Below the pieces are notes generated by a model, which was not told the DNA's origin, did no database searches, and saw nothing but the letters and a program-made list of their open reading frames with translations. A stretch of 64,000 nt of DNA, taken from positions 15,304,461 through 15,368,460 of the forward strand of contig CM055205.1 of NCBI GenBank assembly GCA_029224185.1, written 5' to 3'. This DNA comes from Karalla daura (lineage: Eukaryota; Chordata; Actinopteri; Chaetodontiformes; Leiognathidae). Both the position numbers and the translations under genes were made by a program. Shown here one piece after another: positions 29,291 to 50,549 of the stretch. Each line of letters opens with the position of its first letter. The stretch's first letter is position 1.

Positions 29291-30859
29291 GAGAGTCACC
29301 ACCCCCACTCAGCTGGGGGTAGCTTTGAATCATGGGGGCAGATGGACTCAGGTTTAATTGAGAAAGTGCTGGTCTCTGCAGGAGGACAACGGGAATGTGC
29401 ATAGTTAAACTCTTCTTCTCATTTGTCCTCACGAAATGCTGATGCAAGGGCAGAGGCAGCGAGAGACTGAGAGCGAGGGAGAGGAGGAGGAGGAGGAGGA
29501 GGGGGAGCCTGAGAGGAGGAAGAAAGAGTTGAACTGTATAATAGATTACCCTATTACTTCTACTGCCCTTCGGAATTACCCCTATCCTAGGCAGCCTGTC
29601 ACACATCCTGGGCGCTCCCGAGCTACACATTCATGCTCGGCTGCACACAGAGGATGGAGAGTGGCCCTCGGAGGTAAAAAAAAAAAAAAGAAGGATGTCT
29701 AAGTCACCGGTGAAGGCAGACGAAACTGCACCACAGCGTAGAGCGAGGACACACGACGTGTCTGAGCAATTCATCAGCAGACGGGATGCATCCTGTTGCT
29801 GCATTGTTGCAAAATTGCTGCTTAAACGGGCACGAAATTGACTTTGAGCTCCTCTCGCGCAGAGAGAAAATAAGCTTCTCCTTTTGCGCTGTTATGCACC
29901 AAGCACCGGCGTGACACAGTGCCAAAAAACAAAATTCATTGCTTCATAAAAATACAGATTAGAGGCACCGAGGCGTGGGTGACATCTGGTGGTTTCTACT
30001 ATAACTGCACGCTGGGTGGCGCCCGGCGACGGTGGTGGGAGTTTAGTGCTGGTGGTGGGATGGTTTTATTGAAAGAGCAATAAACTGCGCCAAATGAAAC
30101 GAGAAGATGATGAGGACCGATGCTACAAAGAGACGGCTAATTAGGGAAAAGAAATACAGGCGGAGGAATGAAAACAGAGTGAGATGTAGAAAAAGCGGTG
30201 GTGATGATGATAGGAGGAGGAGGAGGAGGAGGAGGAGGGAGATTACGGGCTGCATGTGGACAATGGTGTGATGCTAATCAGGCCACGGATCACCCTCTCC
30301 GTACTCATTTCTCAGATGCTGATTGTGGCTGTGATTGCATGGCTGCAGAGGCAGCAGTGGTAGCCATAGCCCTGACCGGGCATGACAACAGCTCATCTCT
30401 GTCGGTGCTAAGAGCTGAATGCGGTCCCTGACAGTGCAGCCAACAGCCATTAGGGCTGCTGCGCTGTTGTGTTTTTAATTACTCTGCTGATTGGATTAGG
30501 ACCTCTCCTGCGCTGACACGTCCCCTCCACTTAATAGGGTGTTATTGACAAATCTAGCACATGCATCCACTTGCCTCTGATGTCTGATTCTGTCCTGAGT
30601 TGCCTCTTTTTTTTGTCCTGAAATGGAGTAGAGTAGATGAAGCTCTGTTCTAATTGACAAGGTCTATGCCTCCGTGTTTCCAGAGGCAGCTTGGACCAAA
30701 CTAGACTGTTTTCCAATAAAATGTAATGGTGTGAGACTTAAAAAGAATACAGAGTTGGACTTAAAATCACCATCGGTCAACAGAGAGAGAGAGAGAACCA
30801 GTCAGCTGAAATGAATTTTCTTGGAAACAGCATAAGGAGCTCAGACGTCCCAGGAGAGG

Positions 30860-31155
30860 CTCAAAGTACAAGCACTGCTCCTCCACAATGAAGGGAATTA
30901 GCCGAGGTGGTTCGGGCATTTGGCCAGGATGCCTCCTGGACAGCCCCCTAGGGGGGTATTCCCAACATGTCCATCTAGAAGGAGACCCAGAGGCACACCC
31001 AGGGGAAACGAGATTATATCTCCTGGCTGGCTCGGGAATGCCTCAGGATCCCGGAGGAGTTGGTGAAATTGGCCGAGGAGAGGCGGGTCTGTGCCTCTCT
31101 CCTGAGACCGCTGCCCCCACAATCCAGACCCAGATAAGTGGTGGAGAACGAAATG
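30860..31155 (+). mobile_element. C-terminal relic of a non-LTR retrotransposon
   Basis: Diverged copy of a very common fish LINE end. It keeps GAGGTGGTTCGGGCATTTGG, GATGCCTCCTGGACAGCC, GAGATTATATCTCCTGGCTG and CCCAGATAAGTGGTGGA. In broken frames it reads RWFGH-like, MPPG-like and RPRG-like pieces typical of these pol C-termini. Frameshifted and inactive. Confidence 0.65.
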
Positions 31156-33191
31156 AAATGGAACAGTTGAAACCTGCCCAGTGCTAGCTCTTATTAGGGG
31201 TTGCCAGTATGGAGCGACAACTCATATCTGTTGATAGTTTTCCAGCGTCTGGATGCAGCTGCTTCTTGGTTTCTGCATATTTAGCTTCATTTAGATTTCA
31301 CTACATTGGAGTGGAGCCATGTTGTAGCATCTATATTAAGCATCTTTGGTGCCAGGTTTGCGATGGAAGACTCGGCTGAATTGTGGGTAACTGGTAGGTT
31401 AGCTGGTTAGCTGGCAAGCCGTTTCTCACTTTTCTTTACAGGTCTGAAAATACATGCTGACTGTTTTCTGTCCAGTGGACTGGCTTGCATTCATTATCCA
31501 TTAACAGCTGATAGTGCCATCCAAACACAGATGGACTTGAATAAATACGGGTTTCTCCTCAAGTGATTTTATTACAGTTACTGTGCTTAGAAGAGGAGAA
31601 TAAGCGGGTAAAGCAATACAGAATTGGTCCATTTTAACAGATGTATATTCAATCTTTTCTTCACCTATTTGATCAACAGGATAGATAGAGGCGGACAGAG
31701 AGATTAATGTATTGTTGTAGCAGAGAAACAAACAAGATGTGAAGATGTGAGAATACAACTCATTCTCTCATTCACCTCTTGCAAGGACAAGCAAACATAT
31801 TTGCTCTTTGTCAAACTATTACTTACGACACTAATGGCAAGTTTTGACATTTAACACACACAAAGATCCGAAGCACCGGTTGCAACCTAATGGGGCCGCT
31901 TCATCTTTTGACCACTGGCATCCCTGCAGATCAGGCTGATAATTAATATCCAGACCAAGAGATGAGCTGGCCCTCACTAAAGATTCAGGGCATGAAGCAG
32001 ATTTGCCATTTACCAGCCACAGCAATTAGTGGACTCAAAATATCCCTGTTTAATTTCACTTTCTTAGCAGCCAAAGGATGATTTGCTATAGAACGGACTA
32101 ATTGAAGACGGGCTGGCCAACAGCCACAGAGGCAAGACAAATTGACATACTTAGCTACCAGCTACCACACTCTGGATTTACAAGCACTTGGCATCGGTCT
32201 TGAATTAATTTGAAGGCCTGCAGATGTGCATATATCCTCCCGGCATCTTGTTATTAAAAGGACAACACGGTTTAAGCACATTTCTCATCACTGTCACTAA
32301 AGCAAAGTGCAACCAGGCCCAGGTTGTTGCTCTACGTCAGCAAACTATTCTGATATCCACAGTAAGGATATGAGATACTGCGGCTGTTTACCAGTTTACC
32401 CTCAATCCACCAGGGTTTCCTGCTTACACTCACGCACTAATGCACAGACAGTTGGGAGCTCCCTGCTTTGCAGAATACCAAAAAAAAACAAAAAAAAAAG
32501 TCCAGACAGCAGCATCTGGCTAAGTCTCAGATAAGAACAGAGTAGTCTCAACTTAATTAATCTTGTTTGCATCTTAAGGGGCACACCGCTCATAAGACCA
32601 CCGCTGTGTTTTCACTTTGTTTTTGTGTGCAATCATGACCCTCCTTCCTCCTCCTATACGTCCTCAAATACGTGTTGTCTTCAGATTAGATAATACCTTC
32701 CTCATCCGCCTAGTATCCGGATGCACTCCGCCCACCCGTTTGCTCCTTAGGTCTCTCCATTTGGAGCTCTATTATCTGTCCACCCATCTGTCACAAGGAT
32801 TTAGATAAATAAATGATGCTGAATGTCATTGTCATGACATTAATGCTTAATACTCCACCCCCACTGTGCATATTGTCCGGTTAAGGGGTGACATATTTGA
32901 TATTTCATAAGCTCATAAGAGTCAGATCTCTGTTTCACTTGATTAATCTCCAATACTAATCTGCTGAATTGATATTGAGGACCGTTATTCTCTTTTGGAG
33001 ATTAGATTTATTCTAAAAAAGTTTGCATACCCTTTTGAAATTCTCAGTAATGACAATAATAACATTGGCTGATGATGCTACAGCTGATAGTTGATTATTT
33101 TATTTCTTATCAAATAAAAAGAAAGACTAGAAATTAACTCTGAGCTGAATTTTGGGCAGCCCCATAAACATACAGATTCCCCATCCCCCTC

Positions 33192-33199
<8 letters not shown>

Positions 33200-33278
<79 letters not shown>
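33200..33278. repeat. (CA)n microsatellite
   Basis: About 38 CA units. Confidence 0.97.
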
Positions 33279-33281
<3 letters not shown>

Positions 33282-34300
33282 ACGAGGAGAAAATCTACCA
33301 ATCCTGGCGAAAAAAAAAACTCAGATGACAGATGACTCATTCTTTCCCTTTGCTCCATGTAACATCTGCAACTTAGAGTCTCTGCAGTCACTAAGCCCTC
33401 CAGCTTTAAGGAAGATGCCCTGATGATGGACAGACATAAAGCAGGGAGCGCGGCCAAACAAAGGGAATAAATGACTGAAAATGTAACGGATATCCACGGG
33501 CATTTGCATCATATGTCGTCATATGCAGGATAAGTTCTTAACCTCTGCTTGAATCCATGGGAGGAGCTCCGTGATGCTGAGGCTGCTAATGGATTGCTGG
33601 AAAGTTCATACATGTGGAGCGAGGACACTGGAAATACTCTGAGCCGACCACATCGAGCTCATCTCTGCTGCACCTTGAATCCTTTATTGCCATTTTGCTG
33701 CAAATTTTAAGCGTCCCCTCAATGAATCTGGTTTGCTTGAGTCCAATTTGCCGCTGGATTTTATTTGCAGGATCTCTTTGGGATTCAGGCAGATGTGACA
33801 TTCAGGACTGTAAGAAGATCGAACTCTAAAATACTTTGCAGGGGGGAAACTATCAGACAGTTCAGGCAGTTCTTGTAAGAAGACCTCTTAGTCTGGAAAG
33901 GCTCACAGCAAAGGTAAGAATATGTGGAGACAGACAAGTGGAGAAAAAGATTCAAATGTTTTTGAGCTTTGACCTCTTGCTAAGTTTGTGTCTATTATGC
34001 TCTCAAAACAAGACATTTTATTGTAAGAGAGAGTGTTTTGCCCGATGCTATTTCAATGTAGTTATATTTTGATCATTTTAAAATGGTGTAACTGAAATCC
34101 AAAGGAAATACTTAACAATAAGAAATGGCAAGAGAAGTGTGCGTTTTTTAAATCTTGTTCAGTCATTAAAATCCACAAGAGTGAAACCCATATTGTTCTT
34201 TCCTTGACGGTGATGTTATACAGTGTTGTCTAATACTGTAATCTGTCTGTCAATAACTCTGAAAGATTTCGGTGAATCCCCACCTGTGAACCCTCTCACC

Positions 34301-40988
<6,688 letters not shown>

Positions 40989-41698
40989 AGGGAGGCGGAG
41001 GTGGCGACGAAGAGGAAACGCTGTCTTCTAAATGGTGCTACAGGCGCAGGAGGAGCTGAAATGATCACGTCTTTGGACTTTCATTTCTTCCTGAGTGGCG
41101 GTTCAACAGGTGATGGCTGAACAGAAGTAGGAATGTAGCTAGCACTATTTTCTGTAGCAGGTACCATTCATCTCAACATGTATTAATGTTAGTATTCTTC
41201 ATTGATGAAGGCGTTTCAGATCTCCTGACGTTTTATAAAAGGTAAAAAGAGGCCAATTCGCTGAAAATTCACCTGTACTAGGGCAGTGATGAGATTAAGA
41301 CCTGTAAATCCTTTCCAACTAAAATCTTAATAGAGACTGAATAAGTCAGTCATGATCCATTACCCAGATGTTTGCTTTGAGATTCATTTATTTTCCATTT
41401 TTCTGATGTTTTATATAACAAGTGACCGGAGACTCCAACTTAGTCAAATATTAACCTGGACCACCTACTCTGATAACTCCTGTCTACTCCCATAACTGTA
41501 CCTGTAACCTGTACACACTGCACTTTCTACCCCTCAACATTTAAATACAAGTCATTGTCTTACAACCTGTAGAGAATTTTGTAATTAAAATGATTAAACC
41601 ATCACATCTGTATTTTAATTTTGGAGGAATCCACTTCATTTAACTCAAGTAAAACTGAGCACACAGAACCAGTGTTTTTAGCCAAAAGAATATTTTAT
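40989..41698 (+). other. KCNN 3' UTR and convergent gap to rps27
   Basis: AT-rich, non-coding sequence after the KCNN stop. ATTAAA polyadenylation-like hexamers on the plus strand at 41584-41589 and 41593-41598 lie about 100 bases from the opposing rps27 AATAAA on the minus strand (41694-41699). The two genes therefore converge tail to tail. Confidence 0.45.
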
Positions 41699-41898
41699 TA
41701 AGAGAGACAGGGTTGGAGGGTGGAGTTACAGCAGCAATCAGCTGACATCAACCGTGGAATCTGTCCGTCGTCCGAGTCCGTCTCCGGGTCTCGTCTCGGC
41801 TCAGACCGCCGAGGCTGCAGCCGCCGTCATGGGGGCAGAGAGACGCTGATATCGACCGGTCCATCCCGTCCTCTCCCGTTCAGCTCCGGGGAGAGCAG

Positions 41899-43888
<1,990 letters not shown>

Positions 43889-43904
43889 GTTGGCGAGGAA
43901 GTAG

Positions 43905-44010
43905 CCGCTGCCGAAAAGGAGGCATTACCGGAAGCGAGGCGTAGATATCCGTCGGTCCTTGGAGCACGAGTCGGAAGTGACGAACTATCTACGAAATGGC
44001 GGCCATATTG
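43905..44010 (-). promoter_or_regulatory. rps27 promoter: TOP tract and YY1-type site
   Basis: The pyrimidine tract at 43911-43922 (gene strand) could hold the transcription start of a TOP mRNA. The ATGGCGGCCAT core (43996-44006, read on the plus strand) matches the YY1 element common in ribosomal-protein promoters. Position and motif are seen; use is inferred. Confidence 0.5.
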
Positions 44011-44396
44011 GTGAGGTCGAGGCTCCACCCCGCTGCCTGCGGCAAGCACGTTCTCACGTCCTCAGAAATTTACGGTTTTGACGACATTTAAAAATCTTTA
44101 ATGTTTCCCCAGCGACAATTAGAAATGAGACTCAGACATACATGTAGTCAATATTTTAAATAACCTCAACTTTCAGATACCACACTGGCCCATATGTGTT
44201 GTGGAAATACAAAGTCACAAAATACAGTTTCCTCCAACCCCTTTCTACACGATTTACTCTTCAAGGAGGCATGGCTATTTAAGAGTGAGAGAGAGATTAC
44301 AAAAGAAAGAAAGAAAATTATGGAACAATTTATTCTTTTGCAGTGAAGCCCCCTGGTGGACAAGGCAGCTCACATTATTTGCTCCCCGTATCAAGT

Positions 44397-44588
<192 letters not shown>

Positions 44589-44850
44589 AAGGAACAAGCA
44601 ACAAGGTATTGAAATATTGAAATCTACAGTATTGAAATACTGTAGATCCCCGAAAGAGTTTTACAATGTCTTTTACTACTTCCACATTGTCTTGATCAGG
44701 CATATTTTCTATCCAACACAACCATCAATATTTCTGTTAAAAAAATCTTCTAGCTATCAAAAAGTACAACAGAGGACTGAGGTTTTCATTTTCATTTACT
44801 TCAAACTGAGCTTGTCTGTTACACATGAATAGACGTTGATGTCAGTTCTC

Positions 44851-45381
44851 TCAGCACTGTGCCTCTTGCTCCTTGTGCCGGGTGGATCTTTTAAGCGTCA
44901 TCAGTTTCTTTATCTTCTGGTGGCTCTCACACTCTGCTGGGAAGCGGTTTCTCTGTAACAACAAAATACCTTCAGGTACCGTGCGACTCTTAATCAGTGT
45001 AGTCAATTCAGTGAAATTTTGCATTTACATATCTTAACAATAATGTGAGAAAAAAACCCCTTCAAAATAAGGTTGCGCTGTTAATAAACAGTATAATACA
45101 GTGTATCTTATAAACACTGGTTTCAAAATATATTAACTAATTTATTCTATAATTCTAATTGCTATTCTTTTCTGTAATAATTAAAGACTATGTTTACTAT
45201 GCAAATTACATTATGTTTTGGCTTGAGTTATGTACCTTGTCTCACACACACACACACACACACACATGCTTGGCATTGGCACACACCTGGAGACAGAGGC
45301 GCAGCAGACCTCCTTGCTCACCCTGCCTCTCCAGTGATGAAAGAAAAATAGGGAGCGACTTCTCTGTAATTCTGTTTCCTA

Positions 45382-45417
<36 letters not shown>

Positions 45418-48400
45418 AAATAACTATTTTAATTAAAATTTCAAATGTCTTTACATGGTTTAATTATTTATTTTGCTGGAGTTAATTAGTGACACATTGT
45501 ACAAACAAATTAATTAGTGATTTCGCTGAACGAACATTAGCTGTAAATACTAATCCCTTATCTCTAAGCTTGTGTATGACACACTGTGGTGTGTGCCACT
45601 TGTCCAAATGTGAAGGAGTTGTTTTGTTACTGTTTGACCTGACAGGTTGAGGGAGATGAGGGTCTTGTTTCCAGGCAGAAGAAGCTCTCCATTCCTGCGC
45701 TGCACCCACTGGTCCAGCAGGGGGTTCACTACTTCCACCATCTCAACCGGCTGGAGGAGAGATAGGGAGAGAGAGAGAGAGAGAGAGAGCAGGAGAAATG
45801 AGTGACAGCATCAAAACCAAATTCATCTGTGAGAACAGAAATAAATGTCTTCAACTAACCTCAGTCTCTACGGGCATTAATTTTTCCTGCAGAGAAAAAA
45901 AAACACATTTGAGGGCATGGGAGCTTTAATTCAGAAGCGTAGACGATTAAATGCACTTTGCAAAGTAGTAGCCTAGTAGCTGAATAATGAAAAACAAAAG
46001 TCTGCAGCTTTGTATGTTTAATCCAGGGAGTGCGGAAGCTTGACTCTACTACCTCCTGTGCAGGCTCTTGTCTCTCTTTGCCCCCATGCTTGCTGGCTTT
46101 GCTCTGAGGCACCTTTGGATCAGAAGCTTGGGGGAGATTGGACAGACAACAATGAAAACATCAGCAGCTGTTGTCAGGCACCGACAGAGCTAGAGTTAAC
46201 ATGTACAAGGCGAACATACTTTTCTTGTTAGACTTCAGGTTCTCTTTGCCGGCAGCCGGCTTCTGGTCTTTTTTTGTGGCTTCCTGTGAGTTGAAACGGG
46301 ATTATTACCAACAGCTTTGTTACTGTTCCAGCAGGAATTAAGTGGTGGAGCTGATGTTGACATACCTTTTTCTTGCCTTTGTTTGTACCTTTGCTATTCA
46401 GTGAGGAGCTGCTCGGCATTGAGGACAGTTGGCTTGCCAGCGAATGGTCTGACTCAGCTCTGAAGGTAGACTGAAACAAACACCCAAAAGCATGTCCAAG
46501 AACATCAGCATGACATCCCTGGTGAAGCCGGCGTTACATGACTTCTGTATTAACACAAGAGAACAAGCCTCCTGGGTCACAGCTGAATTCATTTGCAGCG
46601 GTGAACTTCTCACTGATGCTGGACTCACAGACTACTTACAGACTGCTTCCTCTCCAGGAGCAGCTTCCTCCTCTCCATGATTTCTTCGTGGGTTAGAGCA
46701 AACGGGCCGAGGATCTGAAAACGGACGCGGTTAAGAGGTGGAAACTGATTAAATCCTGTGGGGTAATGCAATTATCAGAATGTGATTTGAAACAAATCAA
46801 CCGCTCATTTAAGTGCATTATGTAGCAGGTTCATGACTTTCATGTAAATGGGCACCTCGGCCAGACGTGCAGCTCCAGAGTCTCCAATCCGATTGTTGGA
46901 CAGCGAGAGACAAAGCAGAGCTCGATTCAGCCGCAGGCCCTGAGAGACAAAGACAGGATCAACACCTCGGTGCTGAGGAGTGGAACAAATCTGAGGAGTC
47001 ATTTCTGAGTGTTACCTGTGCGATGTGTGCTGCACCTGCGTCCCCGATAGAATTGAAGGCCAGGTTGAGAGACAAGAGGTTCTTGTTGGCAGATTTAATG
47101 CTGGACAGAGCCAAACCTATTAGCCGAGCACCCTCGTCTCCGATCCAGTTGTTTCTCAGGGACAAGTGAGTGAGCCTGGATAAAAGACGCAGAGAAGTCG
47201 ATAAACTGGGGCACTTTAGGGCTTTCGTTTGTGTGAAAGTGAAAATTAAAGTTTTCACGTTTTCTGTGATAAGATGGTGACTCACATGCTGTCTTCAGAG
47301 AGGAGGAGGAGGTAGCTGTGCTCTGGGAGAGGGTTTCCTTCCAATGTCACAACTCTAACAACAAAACAAAGATGGATTGGAGGATTGAAGGATTGTGATA
47401 ATGTTGGTAACACTTTGTGTAATTTTCTCAGCCAGTTTACAATTTCTGACCAGATAGCAAGCACTTCTCGGATAATACGCGAAATGTCTTCAAGAATCTA
47501 CAGGTTCAGTTGCCATGACTCTACAACTCTTTGGATCATAAAACATGTCATGCTTGAGGGGATTTATTCTCTCTCTAGGCAGATTTCATATTAGAACACG
47601 TGTCTTTTCTGTTCCTGAGAACACGATCCACTCACCTGATGGTGGAGCACAGCGAGATTGTGTTTGTCAGAGAGATTACGGTTGGATCTGAGAGTCCCGC
47701 CTGCCAAAACCTGGAGCAGAGCAGACAGGACGTCACAAACAAAGGGAAAAAAACAGTGACAGCTGTAACAGGAGCACACCTCTCCCCCTACTCACTGAAG
47801 GCTCTGCAGCTTGCTTAAGGAGAGCAGCATCTTCTCCAGCACTTGGGCAATCTGCTCATTCACGTTCCATCCTGTGAGGATGGTTTTAGACAAGTCACAA
47901 TGTCAAATAAGAATTCAAAAAGGGAAACGCATCAAATATGGCTTTCAGTATTTATCTGTGGTGTTTTGTTCTGACCTGGAACCATCAGGTTCTTGGCACT
48001 GACTGGGTCTTCACTCTCCAGCTCCACATGAAGGCATGGCTTGGACCAGAAAGGTGCAGTTTTTATCTGCAACCTGCCATCCTCTAAAAGCAATATTGAC
48101 AATATTATGACAATATGACAATTACAAGCAAGATTATATCCACCCATTATCTTACCTGCCATGTTCCCAGCAGTGTTGCAGGGGTCTGCAGGGAGTCAGA
48201 CCCCAGTCCATGTTAAATAAATTGTGCATTCCCTACCTCCTTCATTATGATACAAAGAAAAATATAACTACAGTGTGACGACAGAATTGCAGGACTATCT
48301 GAGTTAAATCAGGTCATCTTACATAGGTTGACATTTAAAAATGGGTGCTGCCAGTGGAAACACTGAAACATCTGCTTGTGTATAATATGACACATATGAC

Positions 48401-49698
48401 ATAAGCGTGTATGCCAGTGCATCTGCTGTTCAGATGATGCAGCTCTTCACCTTTACCTGTGCTCCCTCCTTCAGTCTCAGCAGCGGAGGCGGCTGCGGGC
48501 TTAGCGTAGACAGCTGGGATATCTTTGACATTGAGTAGGCCACAAAGCACCGGGAAATCAATCTCCACGTTGCCCGAGCACTGATATTCATCTGTGGGGA
48601 GGTGGGTTTAAAGGACTAATCATTTAAGGTGTACATCTGTTGGCAAAGATGGTCTGATTAGGATACTCACCAAAGGTCTGAGCAGGCAGTTTGTCACAGG
48701 GAGTCTGTCCTGTAAACAACATTATTCAGTGTCTCATTATATCAACATTTTACAAAAGTGAGTTATGGTATCATACCTTTTGCAATGTAGCTTGGGAACA
48801 AAAGAGGGTATCATCCCTGACATCTATTAAGATTCTTTAAATGCTACAATCCAGTCTTTTCCCGTTTTCTCTGCCATCTGCACAGCAGATGCTGGGAGGA
48901 CCATGTCTGAGAGGACCACTGAGAGGACCACTGAATGTGTGAATGAAACTAAAGTATGACTGAATTTACTTGGAGTAATGCATTTTCAGAGGTGGAGGTG
49001 TATTTACTGTTTACATTTTGAAACTTGGCAAGATAAACCAAAGGAAAAAGGAAAAATGTACAACACAAACAAGAAAACACACCTGTTTAGCATATAAGAT
49101 ACATAATTTGTGCCTTGAAGGAGTAAGTATAGATGTGTGCACTTACCAAATCAGAAATGTATTCATTTTTGATGTTTACATCCTAGTTGTAAGTGTGACT
49201 CTTTGTGTTATGCAGTTTTTCAAAAGTTTCAAAAGTACTTTATTCATACCTTAAGGGAAATTATTCAATTATTTCTCATTCTTCTTAACTTATCTTTAAC
49301 TTTTTTTTAACATTGAGACACCCTGACAAAAAAAACAAGCGTGATTTTGATATATATTTCCCAGTTAATATTTCACAGTAACCTACAATCCAGTCTGGAT
49401 TGTGTTGTGCTTTTACTTGAAATGGAATTAAAAACAGCTTTGCTTCCTCCATCACTGCTTTATTCAGGATAACTCAGTAGTTAATATAATTATTTGCACG
49501 TTTCTGTTGTCGTTGTTGTTTCTTTGCAATGGCAGCATGATCACTGATATGATTAAAAACCTCGCATCCTTTAGTTTACAGACCAGTTTGTCTGGCAGCA
49601 AAGACATCCCTCCGGGACTTCCTCGTACCTGTATTTTTCGAGGCTTCCTCTTCCGCTTTTGCCTTATCTGCTCTGTCCCTCTGCCTCCTCCGAGACAT
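44851..49698 (-). CDS. lrrc71: Leucine-rich repeat-containing protein 71 (seventeen exons)
   Basis: Protein of 483 residues, function poorly known. Minus-strand coding exons: 49629-49698, 48671-48709, 48457-48591, 47976-48083, 47796-47871, 47636-47710, 47286-47354, 47016-47175, 46856-46939, 46640-46714, 46366-46470, 46220-46283, 46053-46126, 45860-45886, 45639-45750, 45287-45363, 44851-44952. Phases join throughout. Ribonuclease-inhibitor-type LRRs occupy about 191-272 (LTHLSLRNNWIGDEGARL, LLSLNLAFNSIGDAGAA, LLCLSLSNNRIGDSGAA). They are followed by a Lys/Ser-rich linker and a conserved C-terminal block (EVVNPLLDQW, LLLPGNKTLISLNLS, GGLLRLCLQRNRFPAEC) that, with the early DEYQCSG motif, recalls mammalian LRRC71. 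Exons of 39 and 27 bp are very small. The donor of exon 9 (GAG|GTGCCC) is weak. Shorter than the human protein, mainly in linker and N-terminus. Confidence 0.85.
48135..48235 (-). repeat. Short relic of the dispersed SINE-like repeat
   Basis: CACCCATTATCTTACCTGCC and GTTGCAGGGGTCTGCAGG match the end of other copies. Located in lrrc71 intron 3. Confidence 0.4.
49215..49270. repeat. Possible LINE 3'-end relic
   Basis: AGTACTTTATTCATACCTTA followed by AGGGAAATTATTC resembles the conserved 3' end (TTTATT..CC..GGGAAATT) of fish LINEs. Short and weak, in lrrc71 intron 1. Confidence 0.35.
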
Positions 49699-49739
49699 TC
49701 TTTGTCTCTTAGCGTCTAAAGTATTGTTTATTCCGTTTA

Positions 49740-50030
49740 AATGAATTTAGCCAACAGCTAACATGGCGAGCTGTTATGGCGTCATTGTCGTTACTATAGT
49801 AACCCAGTCTCAGGGCCGAGGCTTCTCGCGAGATTTCTCTGGAGGTACTTCGGGGTTTCTCTTTGGTTTCGATATATTTGGGGGAAGTGCCGCTGGAAGA
49901 GACTTCTGTAAGTAGTGCGTGTACTATTCGTATCAATATAGATGATATGTTCTCGAGATTCTTACCACACCCTCTTTGAACTCATATTATTGTTCGTTGT
50001 CGTAATATCGCGAGAGTTAGAAGAGGCCAG
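49740..50030 (-). promoter_or_regulatory. lrrc71 promoter with TCTCGCGAGA motif
   Basis: TCTCGCGAGA occurs at 49824-49833, about 130 bases upstream of the lrrc71 ATG, with a second near-copy TATCGCGAGA around 50007. This palindromic element marks many CpG-type promoters. Motif seen; activity inferred. Confidence 0.5.
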
Positions 50031-50549
50031 AACTGTCTTGTGCGGTGCTATAAACATAACTTTATCGGTTCTTGAAATGAATGTCGGTGGATGGCAGTTC
50101 TCTGAATAATAACACGATGATTTAAGTATTTATCTTTACCAAAGTGTAATGTAGCTCCACCAAGTGAAGGATTTAAGTGATTTCTAAACTCAAAAGCAGC
50201 TGGAAAAGGTTTACTCCTTTACAACCTGCAGCTTTAAATTAGAAAAAAAATAGAAATTATGATTTCACAAAACCATAACCCCCTAGCATTTTGTTAGCTA
50301 ATTTATCCACTCGTCATCACGAACATTACATTAATCAAAAGGTACTTGTGCTGTAACACTTCATTTTGTTTGTTTGATGGCCGCTGCCGTCTGAAAAGCA
50401 GCCAAACCTTAAATTCATCCCAGCAGCCAAGTGGAAACCATATGGCAACATGTGTTTCAGAGCTCACTGAAATTTCACTTGTATCAGGGTTTTAGGAAAG
50501 CATGGGTACATTTCATTTTTGGAGTAGTCAAAGCATCGACAACATGAAG

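Larger units (their letters stand above)
28600..34260. other. Intergenic interval between two divergent channel genes
   Basis: About 5.7 kb between the receptor start (minus) and the KCNN start (plus). It holds a (GT)n tract at 29191-29264, GGA runs at 29480-29520 and 30217-30240, a LINE relic (30860-31155), a (CA)n tract (33200-33278) and otherwise unique AT-rich DNA. No supported gene. Confidence 0.6.

Noticed and set aside
45631..45750. Alternative longer lrrc71 exon 15 using a donor at 45630
   Set aside because: The frame would join the last exon, but it would miss the conserved exon at 45287-45363 that fits both phases and protein pattern.
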